Positions 1-7,665 of a DNA stretch of 64,000 bases are shown piece after piece. The position numbers and the translations under genes were made by a program. Where the stretch lies: assembly GCA_949432885.1 (NCBI GenBank), contig CASQXY010000001.1:1-64000 (forward strand), read 5' to 3'. The notes under the pieces are model-generated. The model ran no database searches, had not been told where the DNA came from, and saw nothing but the letters and a program-made list of their open reading frames with translations. Source of the DNA: an uncultured bacterium. GTDB lineage: Bacteria; Bacillota; Clostridia; Christensenellales; CAG-917. Positions within the stretch are counted from its first letter, which is position 1; each line of letters opens with the position of its first letter.

Positions 1-42
1 GCAAAGCCCGATAAGCACGGAGAATATTTGATTAAGCACTGA
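1..42 (+). CDS. 3' end of an unidentified gene (partial)
   Basis: Frame 1 is open from the window edge and ends in TGA at 40-42, giving a 13-residue C-terminus (AKPDKHGEYLIKH). A rho-independent terminator follows about 35 nt later, which fits the end of a plus-strand gene. Nothing more can be said about its identity; it could also be chance. Confidence 0.35.
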   Translation, partial: AKPDKHGEYLIKH

Positions 43-78
43 AACGTTCTATTTGCAGATTCAAAATTTGAAAATATG

Positions 79-107
79 AAATCCGCTTTTAAATAAAGCG
101 GATTTTC
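79..107. terminator. Bidirectional rho-independent terminator
   Basis: An inverted repeat (aaatccgctt / aagcggattt) around a short AT loop with T-rich flanks on both sides lies between the plus-strand gene fragment at the window edge and the converging minus-strand pseudouridine synthase gene. It probably ends both transcripts. Confidence 0.75.
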
Positions 108-167
108 ACTATAATACGAATGATTATTGACTGCAAATTTTTATTGAGTCGTTATTGAGGATAATTG

Positions 168-1067
168 TTATATCGTTTTGTTCAGTTTTGAAACAATATC
201 TTGGAAAAACGGCGGCAACGGACACTCGAAACGCATTTCTTCGCCGGTGTGCGGATGTCTGAGTATAAGCTCTGCGGCATGAAGAAGCTGACCCTTGGAA
301 TACAGTGAAACGGAACCGCCATACGTCGAATCGCCCACAATCGGATGATGAAGACAGGCGGAATGCACTCTTATTTGGTGTGTGCGACCAGTTTCCAGCT
401 CAAAGCGGACGAGCGTATATCTGCCGTATCTTTCAAGCACTCTGAAATGCGTAACCGCTTTTCGCCCGTCCTTGTCGACAGCCATTTTCTTTCTATCCTT
501 TTTACTGCGAGCGATAGGCAAATCGACAGTGCCGTCGTCCTCTTTGAAATTGCCGTCGCAAAGCCCCAAATATATCCTCCTCGCGGTCTTTTTCTCTATC
601 TGCGAAGCCAAACTTTTGTGCGCCTCGTCGTTTTTTGCCACGACGATAAGCCCCGAAGTATCCTTGTCCAACCTATGCACGATTCCGGGGCGGATTATGC
701 CGTTTATGGAGCTTAAACTGTCAAGATTGAAAAGCAAAGCGTTCACAAGCGTATCGTTTTTACGATAGGAAGCCGCCTGATGAACCACCATACCCTGCGG
801 CTTGTTGATTACTGCGAAATACTCGTCCTGATAGACTATATCGAGCGGAATATCTTCCGCTTTGACATCCAGCTCGCGCGGCTCTGGCGGTGTAAATTCC
901 ACAACGTCGCCCATACGCAGTTCATAACCGCTTTTCAGGCGCGCGACTCCGTTGACGTACGCGTTGCCTTCTTCTATGGCATTCTTCGCGCAAGAGCGGG
1001 ATATTGCAAACTTTTCGGCTATAAAAACGTCGAGTCTGATTTTGTCGTCCATACAGGGATATTTCAT
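168..1067 (-). CDS. rluD: RluA/RluD-family 23S rRNA pseudouridine synthase
   Basis: This 299-residue protein has an N-terminal S4 RNA-binding domain (about residues 8-60) followed by the RluA-type catalytic domain. The family signature HRLDKDTSG begins at H131 and its catalytic aspartate is D134; the substrate-binding segment ETGRTHQIRVH lies near the C-terminus. Such enzymes isomerise uridines in 23S rRNA or tRNA; RluD-type (helix 69) is the likeliest assignment, but the exact target cannot be read from sequence. The start overlaps the end of lspA by 4 nt (ATGA), and a GGGGA sits about 9 nt upstream, so the pair is translationally coupled as in many firmicutes. Confidence 0.93.
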   Translation of the reverse strand: MKYPCMDDKIRLDVFIAEKFAISRSCAKNAIEEGNAYVNGVARLKSGYELRMGDVVEFTPPEPRELDVKAEDIPLDIVYQDEYFAVINKPQGMVVHQAASYRKNDTLVNALLFNLDSLSSINGIIRPGIVHRLDKDTSGLIVVAKNDEAHKSLASQIEKKTARRIYLGLCDGNFKEDDGTVDLPIARSKKDRKKMAVDKDGRKAVTHFRVLERYGRYTLVRFELETGRTHQIRVHSACLHHPIVGDSTYGGSVSLYSKGQLLHAAELILRHPHTGEEMRFECPLPPFFQDIVSKLNKTI

Positions 1068-1897
1068 TTATTCGCTTCCCCGCCGCAATCCGAGTCGGCG
1101 GTTTTATCTTGCGTATTCTCGTTGCCGGCCGACCGGTCTTCCGACTCCTCGCTTATCGTAAAGGACGAAGAATACGCGTATTCGGCGGAATTTTCATTGC
1201 CTATACAGCCCTCTTTATCAGTCTCGCCGACTTCGCCGCCATTGTCCGACGATTGGACAAATGTATAATCGTTTTCCGATTTCAACATTGGATTTAGGTT
1301 TACGGGCGCTTCGAGAGGGTCTTGCATAGTCGCTTGCTCTGCGGAAGCCTGCTGTTCATCGAATTCCTTCTTATTCTTTTTCCCTTCCTTAAACATAATG
1401 ACGATAAGCACGACGATAAGCATTCCCGTGCCCACCGTGACGAAGATATCCGCAACGTTGAATATGGCAAATTCTTCCCAAAAAGCGAATTGAATAAAGT
1501 CGCGCACATAGCCGGGGTTTATTCTGTCCGCGAGGTTGCCAATCCCTCCGCCGACAATAAACAGCAGCGACACGCGAAGCCACTCCGATTCCTTCTGCGC
1601 CGCCGCAAGAAAACAGGAAACCACAACGAGCACTATCGCCGTGACGACTGTGAGCGCCGTCGTATTCCCCGCAAAAATGCCGAAACCCGCGCCCGTATTC
1701 ACCGTAAAGGTAATGTCGATAAAGCCCTTTATGAGAGTATGAGACTGACCGATTGACATCGTCTTTTCTATATGCGCTTTCGTAAGCAAATCCACAAGGA
1801 GAATAACGCCTATGACAGCTAGTTCTATGAGCATCACCCACCAGCGTTTTTTCAGAATTTCCTTGACGTCGCGTTTTGTAATCTTAAATCTGCCCAT
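1064..1897 (-). CDS. lspA: Signal peptidase II with long C-terminal tail
   Basis: Prolipoprotein signal peptidase, a membrane aspartic protease that removes signal peptides from diacylglyceryl-modified lipoproteins. Four membrane segments are visible within residues 20-170. The catalytic aspartates are D124 in NLADRI and D150 in FNVADIF, and the NTGAGFGIF motif lies near 67-75. At 277 residues it is far longer than the usual 150-170: residues about 171-277 form a hydrophilic tail, first basic (KEGKKNKKEF) and then rich in Glu, Asn and Ser, predicted cytoplasmic. It lies 3 nt after sepF and overlaps rluD by 4 nt. The core assignment is firm; the tail function is unknown. Confidence 0.95.
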   Translation of the reverse strand: MGRFKITKRDVKEILKKRWWVMLIELAVIGVILLVDLLTKAHIEKTMSIGQSHTLIKGFIDITFTVNTGAGFGIFAGNTTALTVVTAIVLVVVSCFLAAAQKESEWLRVSLLFIVGGGIGNLADRINPGYVRDFIQFAFWEEFAIFNVADIFVTVGTGMLIVVLIVIMFKEGKKNKKEFDEQQASAEQATMQDPLEAPVNLNPMLKSENDYTFVQSSDNGGEVGETDKEGCIGNENSAEYAYSSSFTISEESEDRSAGNENTQDKTADSDCGGEANK

Positions 1898-1900
1898 ATC

Positions 1901-2329
1901 TTATCTCCTGCCAAGCTGAGGCGGAATTGTGATAGTAACACCGGCAGGCGCAAAAAGAAAGATGTTTTTGGTTATGCGCTGTATACTTCCGCCCAACGCA
2001 TAAACCGCCCCGCTCATAAAATCCAGTATCCTGTACACGGACGCTTGATTTACCGTGGAAAAATCCACAATGACCTGCTCGCGCAGTTTGAGATGGTCAA
2101 TCAAAAGCTGAACGTCCTCGTATGTTTTGGGCGAATTGATGACAACGCCGCTTCCGCCTGTATAAGCGCTTGCGCCGCCCGAGTAAGAGCTGTACGCCCC
2201 TGCCTGTCTCTGCTCGTCGGAACGCGCGGAGCGTCCCGCGTCCTGCGGATTTCTGCCGAAAAGCCTGCCTATACGACTGCCGTCCCTGATGCCAGAATCG
2301 GATTGCATTCTGTAATTTCTTTCATCCAT
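1901..2329 (-). CDS. sepF: Cell division protein SepF
   Basis: The 142-residue protein has a disordered, Gly/Ser/Arg-rich N-terminal half and a C-terminal SepF domain (about residues 63-142) with the hallmark VVINSPKTYEDVQLLIDHL and GAVYALGGSIQRI segments. SepF binds the FtsZ tail and bundles FtsZ at the division septum. The membrane-targeting N-terminal helix typical of the family is not obvious here, because the N-terminus (MDERNYRMQ) is polar. It sits between yggS and lspA, a normal firmicute neighbourhood, but the usual followers yggT, ylmH and divIVA are absent. Confidence 0.93.
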   Translation of the reverse strand: MDERNYRMQSDSGIRDGSRIGRLFGRNPQDAGRSARSDEQRQAGAYSSYSGGASAYTGGSGVVINSPKTYEDVQLLIDHLKLREQVIVDFSTVNQASVYRILDFMSGAVYALGGSIQRITKNIFLFAPAGVTITIPPQLGRR

Positions 2330-2363
2330 AGCTCACCTGTATGCGATATTGTTCTGAATATAT

Positions 2364-3023
2364 TCAACGTCTCTGCCCGAACAGAAAACTTCCGAGCCTC
2401 AACATATTTGCGCCGTGTTCAAGCGCGATTTTGTAATCTCCCGACATCCCTGCGGAAAGGTATTTTATATCCACTCTTTCCCCGTTTAAGGTCTTTGCGC
2501 TTTCATATACCCCGTATAGCCGTTTGTAAAGCGTATGCAACAGCTTCTCGTCGTCGGTTTTGGGCAGAACGGACATAATGCCTAGCACCTCTATATGCGA
2601 AAAATCCCGCAAGCTCTCGATAAAGTAGCTTACGTCCTCCGCCGCTATGCCGCCCTTGGACTCCTCTCCGCCCATATTGACCTCGACAAGACAGCCCTGC
2701 ACCTTTTTGCGTTTTGCGGCTTGCTTATCTATCTCGGCGGCAAGCTCCCTTCTGTCAAGCGAGTGTATGAGCTCCGCCTTGTCGATAATATACTTAACCT
2801 TGTTCGTCTGCAAACGTCCGATAAAATGCCAAGCGAATTTTTCGTCGTACTTTTCAATAAACTCCTGAACTCTGTTTTCCCCGAGCACGAAATCGGGTGC
2901 GGACTTCATAAGCTCCGCAACCGTATCACGGGTTTGAGTTTTGCAAGCCGCGACAATGGTTATGTCCCGTCCGCACGCCCGCACTTCCTCGCGTAAACTT
3001 CGCATGTTGCCGTACAGAATCAT
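2364..3023 (-). CDS. yggS: YggS-family pyridoxal-phosphate homeostasis protein
   Basis: A 219-residue single-domain alanine-racemase-fold protein (PLPBP/YggS/YlmE family). The PLP-binding lysine is K28 in AACKTQ, and the family motifs GENRVQE, WHFIGRLQTNKVK and LSAGMSGDYKIAL are all present. Members bind PLP and regulate B6 and amino-acid homeostasis without known catalysis. It starts 1 nt after the alpha-galactosidase stop and precedes sepF by 34 nt, as in many Bacillota. An alternative start at the second Met (MRSLRE) is possible. Confidence 0.93.
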   Translation of the reverse strand: MILYGNMRSLREEVRACGRDITIVAACKTQTRDTVAELMKSAPDFVLGENRVQEFIEKYDEKFAWHFIGRLQTNKVKYIIDKAELIHSLDRRELAAEIDKQAAKRKKVQGCLVEVNMGGEESKGGIAAEDVSYFIESLRDFSHIEVLGIMSVLPKTDDEKLLHTLYKRLYGVYESAKTLNGERVDIKYLSAGMSGDYKIALEHGANMLRLGSFLFGQRR

Positions 3024-3024
3024 C

Positions 3025-4707
3025 TTATTTGACGTTATACTCCCCCGTGAAAGTATCGAAAACCAGCTTATGCGCTTTGCCGTCCTCCGCGTAAGATATC
3101 GCTATCTTATCTGAACTTATGTACTCCGCTTTCATCACCTTTCCTTTGAACGGTTTGTAGCTTTCAAGAAGAACGGCAAGCTGATTTTCGTCATATTCCC
3201 CAATATCGTCACTCACAAAAAGCACCGAACCGAAAATATGGTTGATTTTCGCCAGCAAACTCTTCTGAGTATCGTTATACTTCGCGGTTTTTACGCCGCC
3301 GTTGCGCAGGAAAAATACGTCGGGGTCGTTGGCAAATATTCTGCCGTTAAGATGACGGCGGAATACCGCGTTGTTCATCGCGTTCCTCGTAGAAATAACC
3401 TCTTGGTTGGTTATTTTCACATAGTACTTGTCCTTAAAGCTGTTCTCCGCGTCGCAGCCTATGCGGCAGGCATCGACGACTCCGAACGCAGGTCCGAGCG
3501 GAACTCCGCATCCGAGTATGATTTTGTCTCCGCAGCACTCGCGCAAAAAATCCATAGCCTCGCACATAAGCGTGCCGCGCGACTTTCCCGCGCGGGGCAA
3601 TATTGCCGTGCTGTAAAGGAAATCCAACTTGACCATATCGAAGCCCCATTCGTTAAACACTCTGTCGAACAGCGCTTTTACATATTCTCTGACCTCTGTT
3701 TTGAGATAATCCATCGCATAGAAGCCGCCCCAAGCCATACCGCTGATAAGCATCTTTCCGTTTTTTCCGCGGATAAACCAATCGGGATGTTCCTTTACGA
3801 TTTTCGCCTTGAACTGAGCCGCGAACGGAGCGAGCCAAAGCCCCGCTTTCAGTCCCTGTTCGTGTATTTTCTCAACTATTGGGGCAAGTCCGTTGGGGAA
3901 TTTGTTAACGTCTATGTCCCAATCGCCGACCATAGTCTCGAAGCCGTCGTCGATTTGGAATATATTTGCGGCTTCGCCCGCTCTTTTCAGACCTCTCAAA
4001 TCGCGCAGGATAACCGCTTCGTTGATGTTCTGATAATAATTATACCACGAGGTATACCCTGCAAAGTGCTCCACTCTTCCCGTATGCTTGCGCGGATAAG
4101 CCTCGAAATACGCGTCGAAAACTTCATCGTAAGTGCCCTGCGCTCTCATAAGGTCGAACAACTCGTATTCACCGTCCGCCTGCGCGCCTTCGAGCTCTTT
4201 GACAACGGCGAAAACGTTTTCCTTCATATCTGCGTAAAAGAGCGTATATCCCGTCCTTTCGTTCAACGAACCGAGCAACTCCACTTTCTCACCGCTGCGT
4301 ATATAACAATACGTGACGGAATGAAACAAATCCTTGCCGAATTGCGCGAAATCAAAATCGCCCGACGCAACCGCAAAAGGCTTTGCAAACGGCAGTTTCG
4401 CAAGCGGATGCAAACCCCTTTGTTCGTCTCCGCGCTTATATTCGCGCGAGGTAGTCCAAGACTGAAATCCGTTGGCATAAAATCTGTCGTTGTTCTCAAA
4501 ATACCTGTCGTAAATTAATTCGGCAAGTTTAAGTTCCACGGGCTGCTCGCTAATAAGCAAAATTTTCACTCTGTCGTCGGATATGCGTCCGACAAGCGAA
4601 AACTTCTCGCACTGATAGCCGTCTATGCTTTCCCCGTCGACGGTTTCTATACAGGGTTTTCCGCCGCGGATATATGTGATTTTCAAAGTAAAATCTTTAA
4701 GATTCAT
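3025..4707 (-). CDS. GH36-type alpha-galactosidase (melibiase)
   Basis: A 560-residue glycoside hydrolase of the GH36/clan D type, predicted to release terminal alpha-galactose from oligosaccharides such as melibiose or raffinose. The TIM-barrel is marked by FQIDDGFE, GLWLAPF and, as likely catalytic residues, the nucleophile Asp about residue 362 in VKLDFLY and the acid/base Asp about 419 in RIGCDAE. No signal peptide is seen, so it should act in the cytoplasm. I chose the ATG at 4707 because GAGGG lies 8 nt upstream; an ATG at 4722 lacks such a site. It heads a run with yggS-sepF-lspA-rluD, an odd housekeeping context for a sugar hydrolase. Exact substrate is uncertain; it is shorter than many GH36 enzymes (about 700 residues). 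Confidence 0.85.
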   Translation of the reverse strand: MNLKDFTLKITYIRGGKPCIETVDGESIDGYQCEKFSLVGRISDDRVKILLISEQPVELKLAELIYDRYFENNDRFYANGFQSWTTSREYKRGDEQRGLHPLAKLPFAKPFAVASGDFDFAQFGKDLFHSVTYCYIRSGEKVELLGSLNERTGYTLFYADMKENVFAVVKELEGAQADGEYELFDLMRAQGTYDEVFDAYFEAYPRKHTGRVEHFAGYTSWYNYYQNINEAVILRDLRGLKRAGEAANIFQIDDGFETMVGDWDIDVNKFPNGLAPIVEKIHEQGLKAGLWLAPFAAQFKAKIVKEHPDWFIRGKNGKMLISGMAWGGFYAMDYLKTEVREYVKALFDRVFNEWGFDMVKLDFLYSTAILPRAGKSRGTLMCEAMDFLRECCGDKIILGCGVPLGPAFGVVDACRIGCDAENSFKDKYYVKITNQEVISTRNAMNNAVFRRHLNGRIFANDPDVFFLRNGGVKTAKYNDTQKSLLAKINHIFGSVLFVSDDIGEYDENQLAVLLESYKPFKGKVMKAEYISSDKIAISYAEDGKAHKLVFDTFTGEYNVK

Positions 4708-4742
4708 ATGTTTATCCCTCATGACGTCTATAAAGATATTTA

Positions 4743-4771
4743 ATTATACACCAATATCGCAAGATTGTAAA
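4743..4771 (-). promoter_or_regulatory. Sigma-A-type promoter of the alpha-galactosidase/yggS/sepF run
   Basis: On the minus strand TTTACA (4766-4771) and TATAAT (4743-4748) are separated by 17 nt. Transcription would start near 4736, giving a leader of about 30 nt with a normal Shine-Dalgarno site. Confidence 0.65.
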
Positions 4772-4868
4772 TAGCATAGCGGAAAATAAAGCGTACGAAC
4801 GATATATGTTTGCAACATATTCCAAACCGCTCTGAACGGTTTTTAAAGTCGCCGAAAAGATAAATAAA

Positions 4869-4890
4869 AAAAGCGGCATAAACCGCTTTT
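4869..4890 (-). terminator. Rho-independent terminator after ssb
   Basis: The stem aaaagcgg/ccgctttt is followed on the minus strand by TTTTTTTATTTA, 28 nt after the ssb stop codon. It separates ssb from the alpha-galactosidase promoter. Confidence 0.85.
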
Positions 4891-4917
4891 CATAAATTAA
4901 CTGTATATTTTGCTTTC

Positions 4918-5532
4918 TCAATCGGGCAAATCCAGCTTGGACACGGAAACCTCGTAAGCCGTGCGCTCTTCGATTACACCGTCGTCAAGCTGTTTCTGAT
5001 ATATTCGAGACTGTATACGCCCTATGATATGCACTCTGTCGCCCACCTCGAACGTTCCCGCATATCTTGCGTTTCTTCCCCAAGCTATTGCCGGTATGTA
5101 ATCAGACTTGTTATATGCGCGGTTGACGGCAATGAGCATGTCGGATATCTCGCGCTTGAAAGGCGTCGTCCTATACACGGGCGCTTTGCAAACGAATCCG
5201 TCTATTTCTATTGTGTTGGGCTCGTCCTCGTCGGGAGCCGCGATTTCGCGTACAAACACGCGCAACACGAGCTTACTCCTATTATCCACCAGCTTATTGT
5301 AGCTTCTGAATTGCCCGATTACGCCGATTAGATTGCCGCTTTTGAAGCTATCGTCTTCCATCAGCCGCTCCGATACCGTCAGCGGAATCAAGTCCTCCTG
5401 TCCCGACAATCTTTTGACGGATATAGTAAGGTCATAAAATCCCTCGCCCATTATTTCGTGCGAGAATTCAGGCTCGCTCGCTATTCTGCCCGTCAAGCAT
5501 ACTTTGTTGTTTTGCATTTGTTCAAAACTCAT
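4918..5532 (-). CDS. Double OB-fold single-stranded DNA-binding protein
   Basis: A 204-residue protein with two tandem SSB/PriB-like OB domains: residues about 8-95 (NKVCLTGRIASEPEF) and 107-204 (IDGFVCKAPVYRTTPFKREI, then AWGRNARYAGTFEVGDRVHIIGRI). Canonical SSB has one OB fold plus an acidic C-terminal tail ending in DDDIPF; here there are two folds and the end is SKLDLPD, a weak version of that tail. It probably binds ssDNA in replication or repair, perhaps as an accessory SSB. The start is fixed by a strong GGAGG 5 nt upstream. Confidence 0.8.
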   Translation of the reverse strand: MSFEQMQNNKVCLTGRIASEPEFSHEIMGEGFYDLTISVKRLSGQEDLIPLTVSERLMEDDSFKSGNLIGVIGQFRSYNKLVDNRSKLVLRVFVREIAAPDEDEPNTIEIDGFVCKAPVYRTTPFKREISDMLIAVNRAYNKSDYIPAIAWGRNARYAGTFEVGDRVHIIGRIQSRIYQKQLDDGVIEERTAYEVSVSKLDLPD

Positions 5533-5583
5533 ATTTCCTCCGCAAATCCTAGGTCGTCCGACCGCCGTTTTGTATTTTGTTTT

Positions 5584-6354
5584 CTATCTCGTTATGTGCT
5601 GTATCCCGTTGTTGTCCACGGTATACCCTCCCGTAGCCACAAGCTCGCTGAGTCCTACGAATCTGAATCCCGCGTCTTTAAGCGCCGCGAGCACAAGAGG
5701 CAGAGCGTCAAGCACATGGTCGCTGTTGTTGTGGAAAAGAACTATATCTCCGCTCTTCGCCTTTGGTACGACTCTGTCGTATATTTCCTTTGCGCTCAGT
5801 CCCTTCCAGTCCAGACTGTCTATCGACCACTGCACTCCGACCATATCCATCTCTTCGAGCGCGGTCATAAGCCTGTCGCTGTAATCTCCGAACGGGGCTC
5901 TGAAATATTTGGGACTGATTCCCGTAAGCTCGCACACCCTGTCGTTGACGTATTCTATTTCGGAGCGCATTTCGCCGTCGTTCAGCTTTGGCATATTCAG
6001 ATGATTGCGCGAGTGGTTTCCTATGTCGAAGCCCGCTTTGGCTATGGCTTTCGTCTCCTCCTCGAACTTATCAATCCAGAAGCCCACAAGGAAGAAAGTG
6101 CCCTTTGCCTCATACTTGTTCATAATATCGATTATGCCCTGAGTCTTATCCGCTCCCCATGCCGCGTCGAAAGTAAGCGCAATGACCTTATCTTCGCTTC
6201 CCGTATCCACGCCGTAGACGGGAATTTTACGCGAGCTCTTTCCGAAAAATACGCTCGCCGTCGAGCTTACGCCCAGCGCGCAGGCGAGTATTATACCCGC
6301 GATTGCCACTGCCAAAACGGTTACCAAATTTTTCCTACCGATTGTTATAAACAC
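5584..6354 (-). CDS. PdaB-like polysaccharide deacetylase (NodB domain)
   Basis: A 256-residue protein with one N-terminal membrane segment (signal anchor) and a NodB homology domain. Motif 1 reads TFDAAWG, the variant seen in sporulation deacetylases of the PdaB/YbaN group rather than TFDDG; the metal-binding HSRNH motif is at about 114-118, and RAPFGDYSD and DSLDWKG follow. It should remove acetyl groups from peptidoglycan or a related polymer outside the membrane. I chose the GTG at 6354 because GAGGTGAA lies just upstream, whereas the ATG at 6438 adds 28 residues with no ribosome site. If it is PdaB-like it may be made during sporulation, which the sequence alone cannot prove. Confidence 0.82.
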   Translation of the reverse strand: MFITIGRKNLVTVLAVAIAGIILACALGVSSTASVFFGKSSRKIPVYGVDTGSEDKVIALTFDAAWGADKTQGIIDIMNKYEAKGTFFLVGFWIDKFEEETKAIAKAGFDIGNHSRNHLNMPKLNDGEMRSEIEYVNDRVCELTGISPKYFRAPFGDYSDRLMTALEEMDMVGVQWSIDSLDWKGLSAKEIYDRVVPKAKSGDIVLFHNNSDHVLDALPLVLAALKDAGFRFVGLSELVATGGYTVDNNGIQHITR

Positions 6355-6490
6355 AAGTTCACCTCGATTATATATTCGTAATGCATACGATTTTGATAAG
6401 ATTATGTCGCGCTTTGTCGAATCTCGTCTATTGTTCAAATTTTATTCGCCGCCGTTTCATTTAGTACGAAATCCTTAAAAATGCTTTTCA

Positions 6491-6519
6491 TTGACTTTAT
6501 AACTTTATAGCGATATAAT
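6491..6519 (+). promoter_or_regulatory. Promoter of a probably leaderless mRNA
   Basis: TTGACT (6491-6496), a 17-nt spacer and TATAAT (6514-6519) stand 7 nt before the ATG at 6527. Transcription should begin at or next to the start codon. No Shine-Dalgarno sequence is present. Confidence 0.7.
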
Positions 6520-6526
6520 ATCGAAT

Positions 6527-7426
6527 ATGCATAAGTTGGACTCACAGAAGCATAGTGCCGCGAGACGCGCGCTCATATACATTCCGTTCGCACTCCTTAT
6601 ACTGCTCATGACGGCGTTTTTCGGAGGAGGTTTGCTTTTTCTTTTCTATGCGTTCGTAAGCGCGGCGGCGTTCAAATCTGCAATGATATTTATGATTGTG
6701 GCCGGAGCAGCGCTCATTCTTGCGGGAGCGGGACTGGGACTCGTGGTCGCATACAAAAAATACTATGCGTTTTATTCCAAAAAAATCGGACGGAAGTTGG
6801 TCGATGAAAACAACAAAACAAAGCGTATAGTCACCTCCGACTCATCTGACGAAAAACCTCTTATAAAAAGATTGTTTACGGTATCCAATATCGCATTGGC
6901 TCTGCTTGCTTTGGGATCGGTATTCTCGATTATATCCGCGGCGCTGGGCTGTATAAACCGCGCAAACTGGGTGGAAGCGATAGGCGACTATAAGGAAAGC
7001 AAAGGCTACTACGCGGATATCAAAGACGAGCCGCTCGAATACGAAATCGAGGATACTTCAAACGGCAAACAGCCCATACGAAATATCGTAATCGACGCCT
7101 CCGCAATAGAAAACGAACACAGAGACAAACAAATCGTCGTTGTCTATTCCAAGGAGAACGCTTATACACCGAAAATCAAAATAAGCGGATGTAAGAAATT
7201 CGACGACGATTTCAGAGTTTATCCGTCAAAGGACGGAACCGTCACAATCAAAATCGGAAAGGCGCCCGAGCGCGATACGGCGCTTGACAAACTGCTGTTC
7301 TTCGTATTCAACGATTACCGCGTAGAGAAACAGATTATTATTACTATCCCCGAGAAATACCGCGGCATTATAGAGGTATCCGAATACGATATCGTTGTCG
7401 ATAACTACAATCCTCTGAACTATTAA
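6527..7426 (+). CDS. Unknown multi-pass membrane protein
   Basis: I do not recognise this 299-residue protein. It has two strongly hydrophobic segments near residues 17-45 and 50-72, a basic loop (KKYYAFYSKKIGRK), another hydrophobic stretch at about 120-145, and then a hydrophilic C-terminal half rich in short beta-like strands (QIVVVYSKENAY, GTVTIKIG, QIIITIPEKYRGIIEV) resembling a DUF4097-style beta-solenoid. The C-terminal part is probably extracytoplasmic. It stands alone, divergent from the deacetylase, and ends before a bidirectional terminator. Confidence 0.75.
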   Translation: MHKLDSQKHSAARRALIYIPFALLILLMTAFFGGGLLFLFYAFVSAAAFKSAMIFMIVAGAALILAGAGLGLVVAYKKYYAFYSKKIGRKLVDENNKTKRIVTSDSSDEKPLIKRLFTVSNIALALLALGSVFSIISAALGCINRANWVEAIGDYKESKGYYADIKDEPLEYEIEDTSNGKQPIRNIVIDASAIENEHRDKQIVVVYSKENAYTPKIKISGCKKFDDDFRVYPSKDGTVTIKIGKAPERDTALDKLLFFVFNDYRVEKQIIITIPEKYRGIIEVSEYDIVVDNYNPLNY

Positions 7427-7568
7427 GTATCACATCGATTCAAAATATTGCCGCAGAACGACTCGGTTTCGGTCTGCGGACGCATTTAGGAATGCCCAAA
7501 CAGACATGACTAAACGAACATATAAGTATAATTACTGGTTTACTTTACTGAAATTATCGGCTCAATTC

Positions 7569-7594
7569 AAAAGCGCCGCGATTGCGGCGCTTTT
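7569..7594. terminator. Bidirectional rho-independent terminator
   Basis: The perfect stem aaaagcgccgc/gcggcgctttt lies between the plus-strand membrane protein gene and the converging minus-strand ddl. A second, T-poor hairpin (ccgcaga/tctgcgg, 7451-7479) lies just upstream. The rest of 7427-7665 holds no convincing gene. Confidence 0.85.
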
Positions 7595-7665
7595 CACCTG
7601 CTATTTGCGGCATATTATACGCAATGCCGCCATAATCAAATTACGATTTGCTTCGGCGCATAAAG

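Noticed and set aside
345..1268. Several plus-strand open frames opposite rluD and lspA
   Set aside because: They are antisense shadows of clearly conserved minus-strand genes, have no family features and no ribosome sites.
3238..4518. 426-residue plus-strand open frame
   Set aside because: It is fully antisense to the alpha-galactosidase, which has both catalytic aspartates in place.
4712..4921. 69-residue minus-strand open frame between ssb and the alpha-galactosidase
   Set aside because: It spans the ssb terminator hairpin and the alpha-galactosidase promoter, so it is intergenic sequence.
5458..6381. 307-residue plus-strand open frame
   Set aside because: It lies antisense to the deacetylase, whose NodB motifs are unambiguous.
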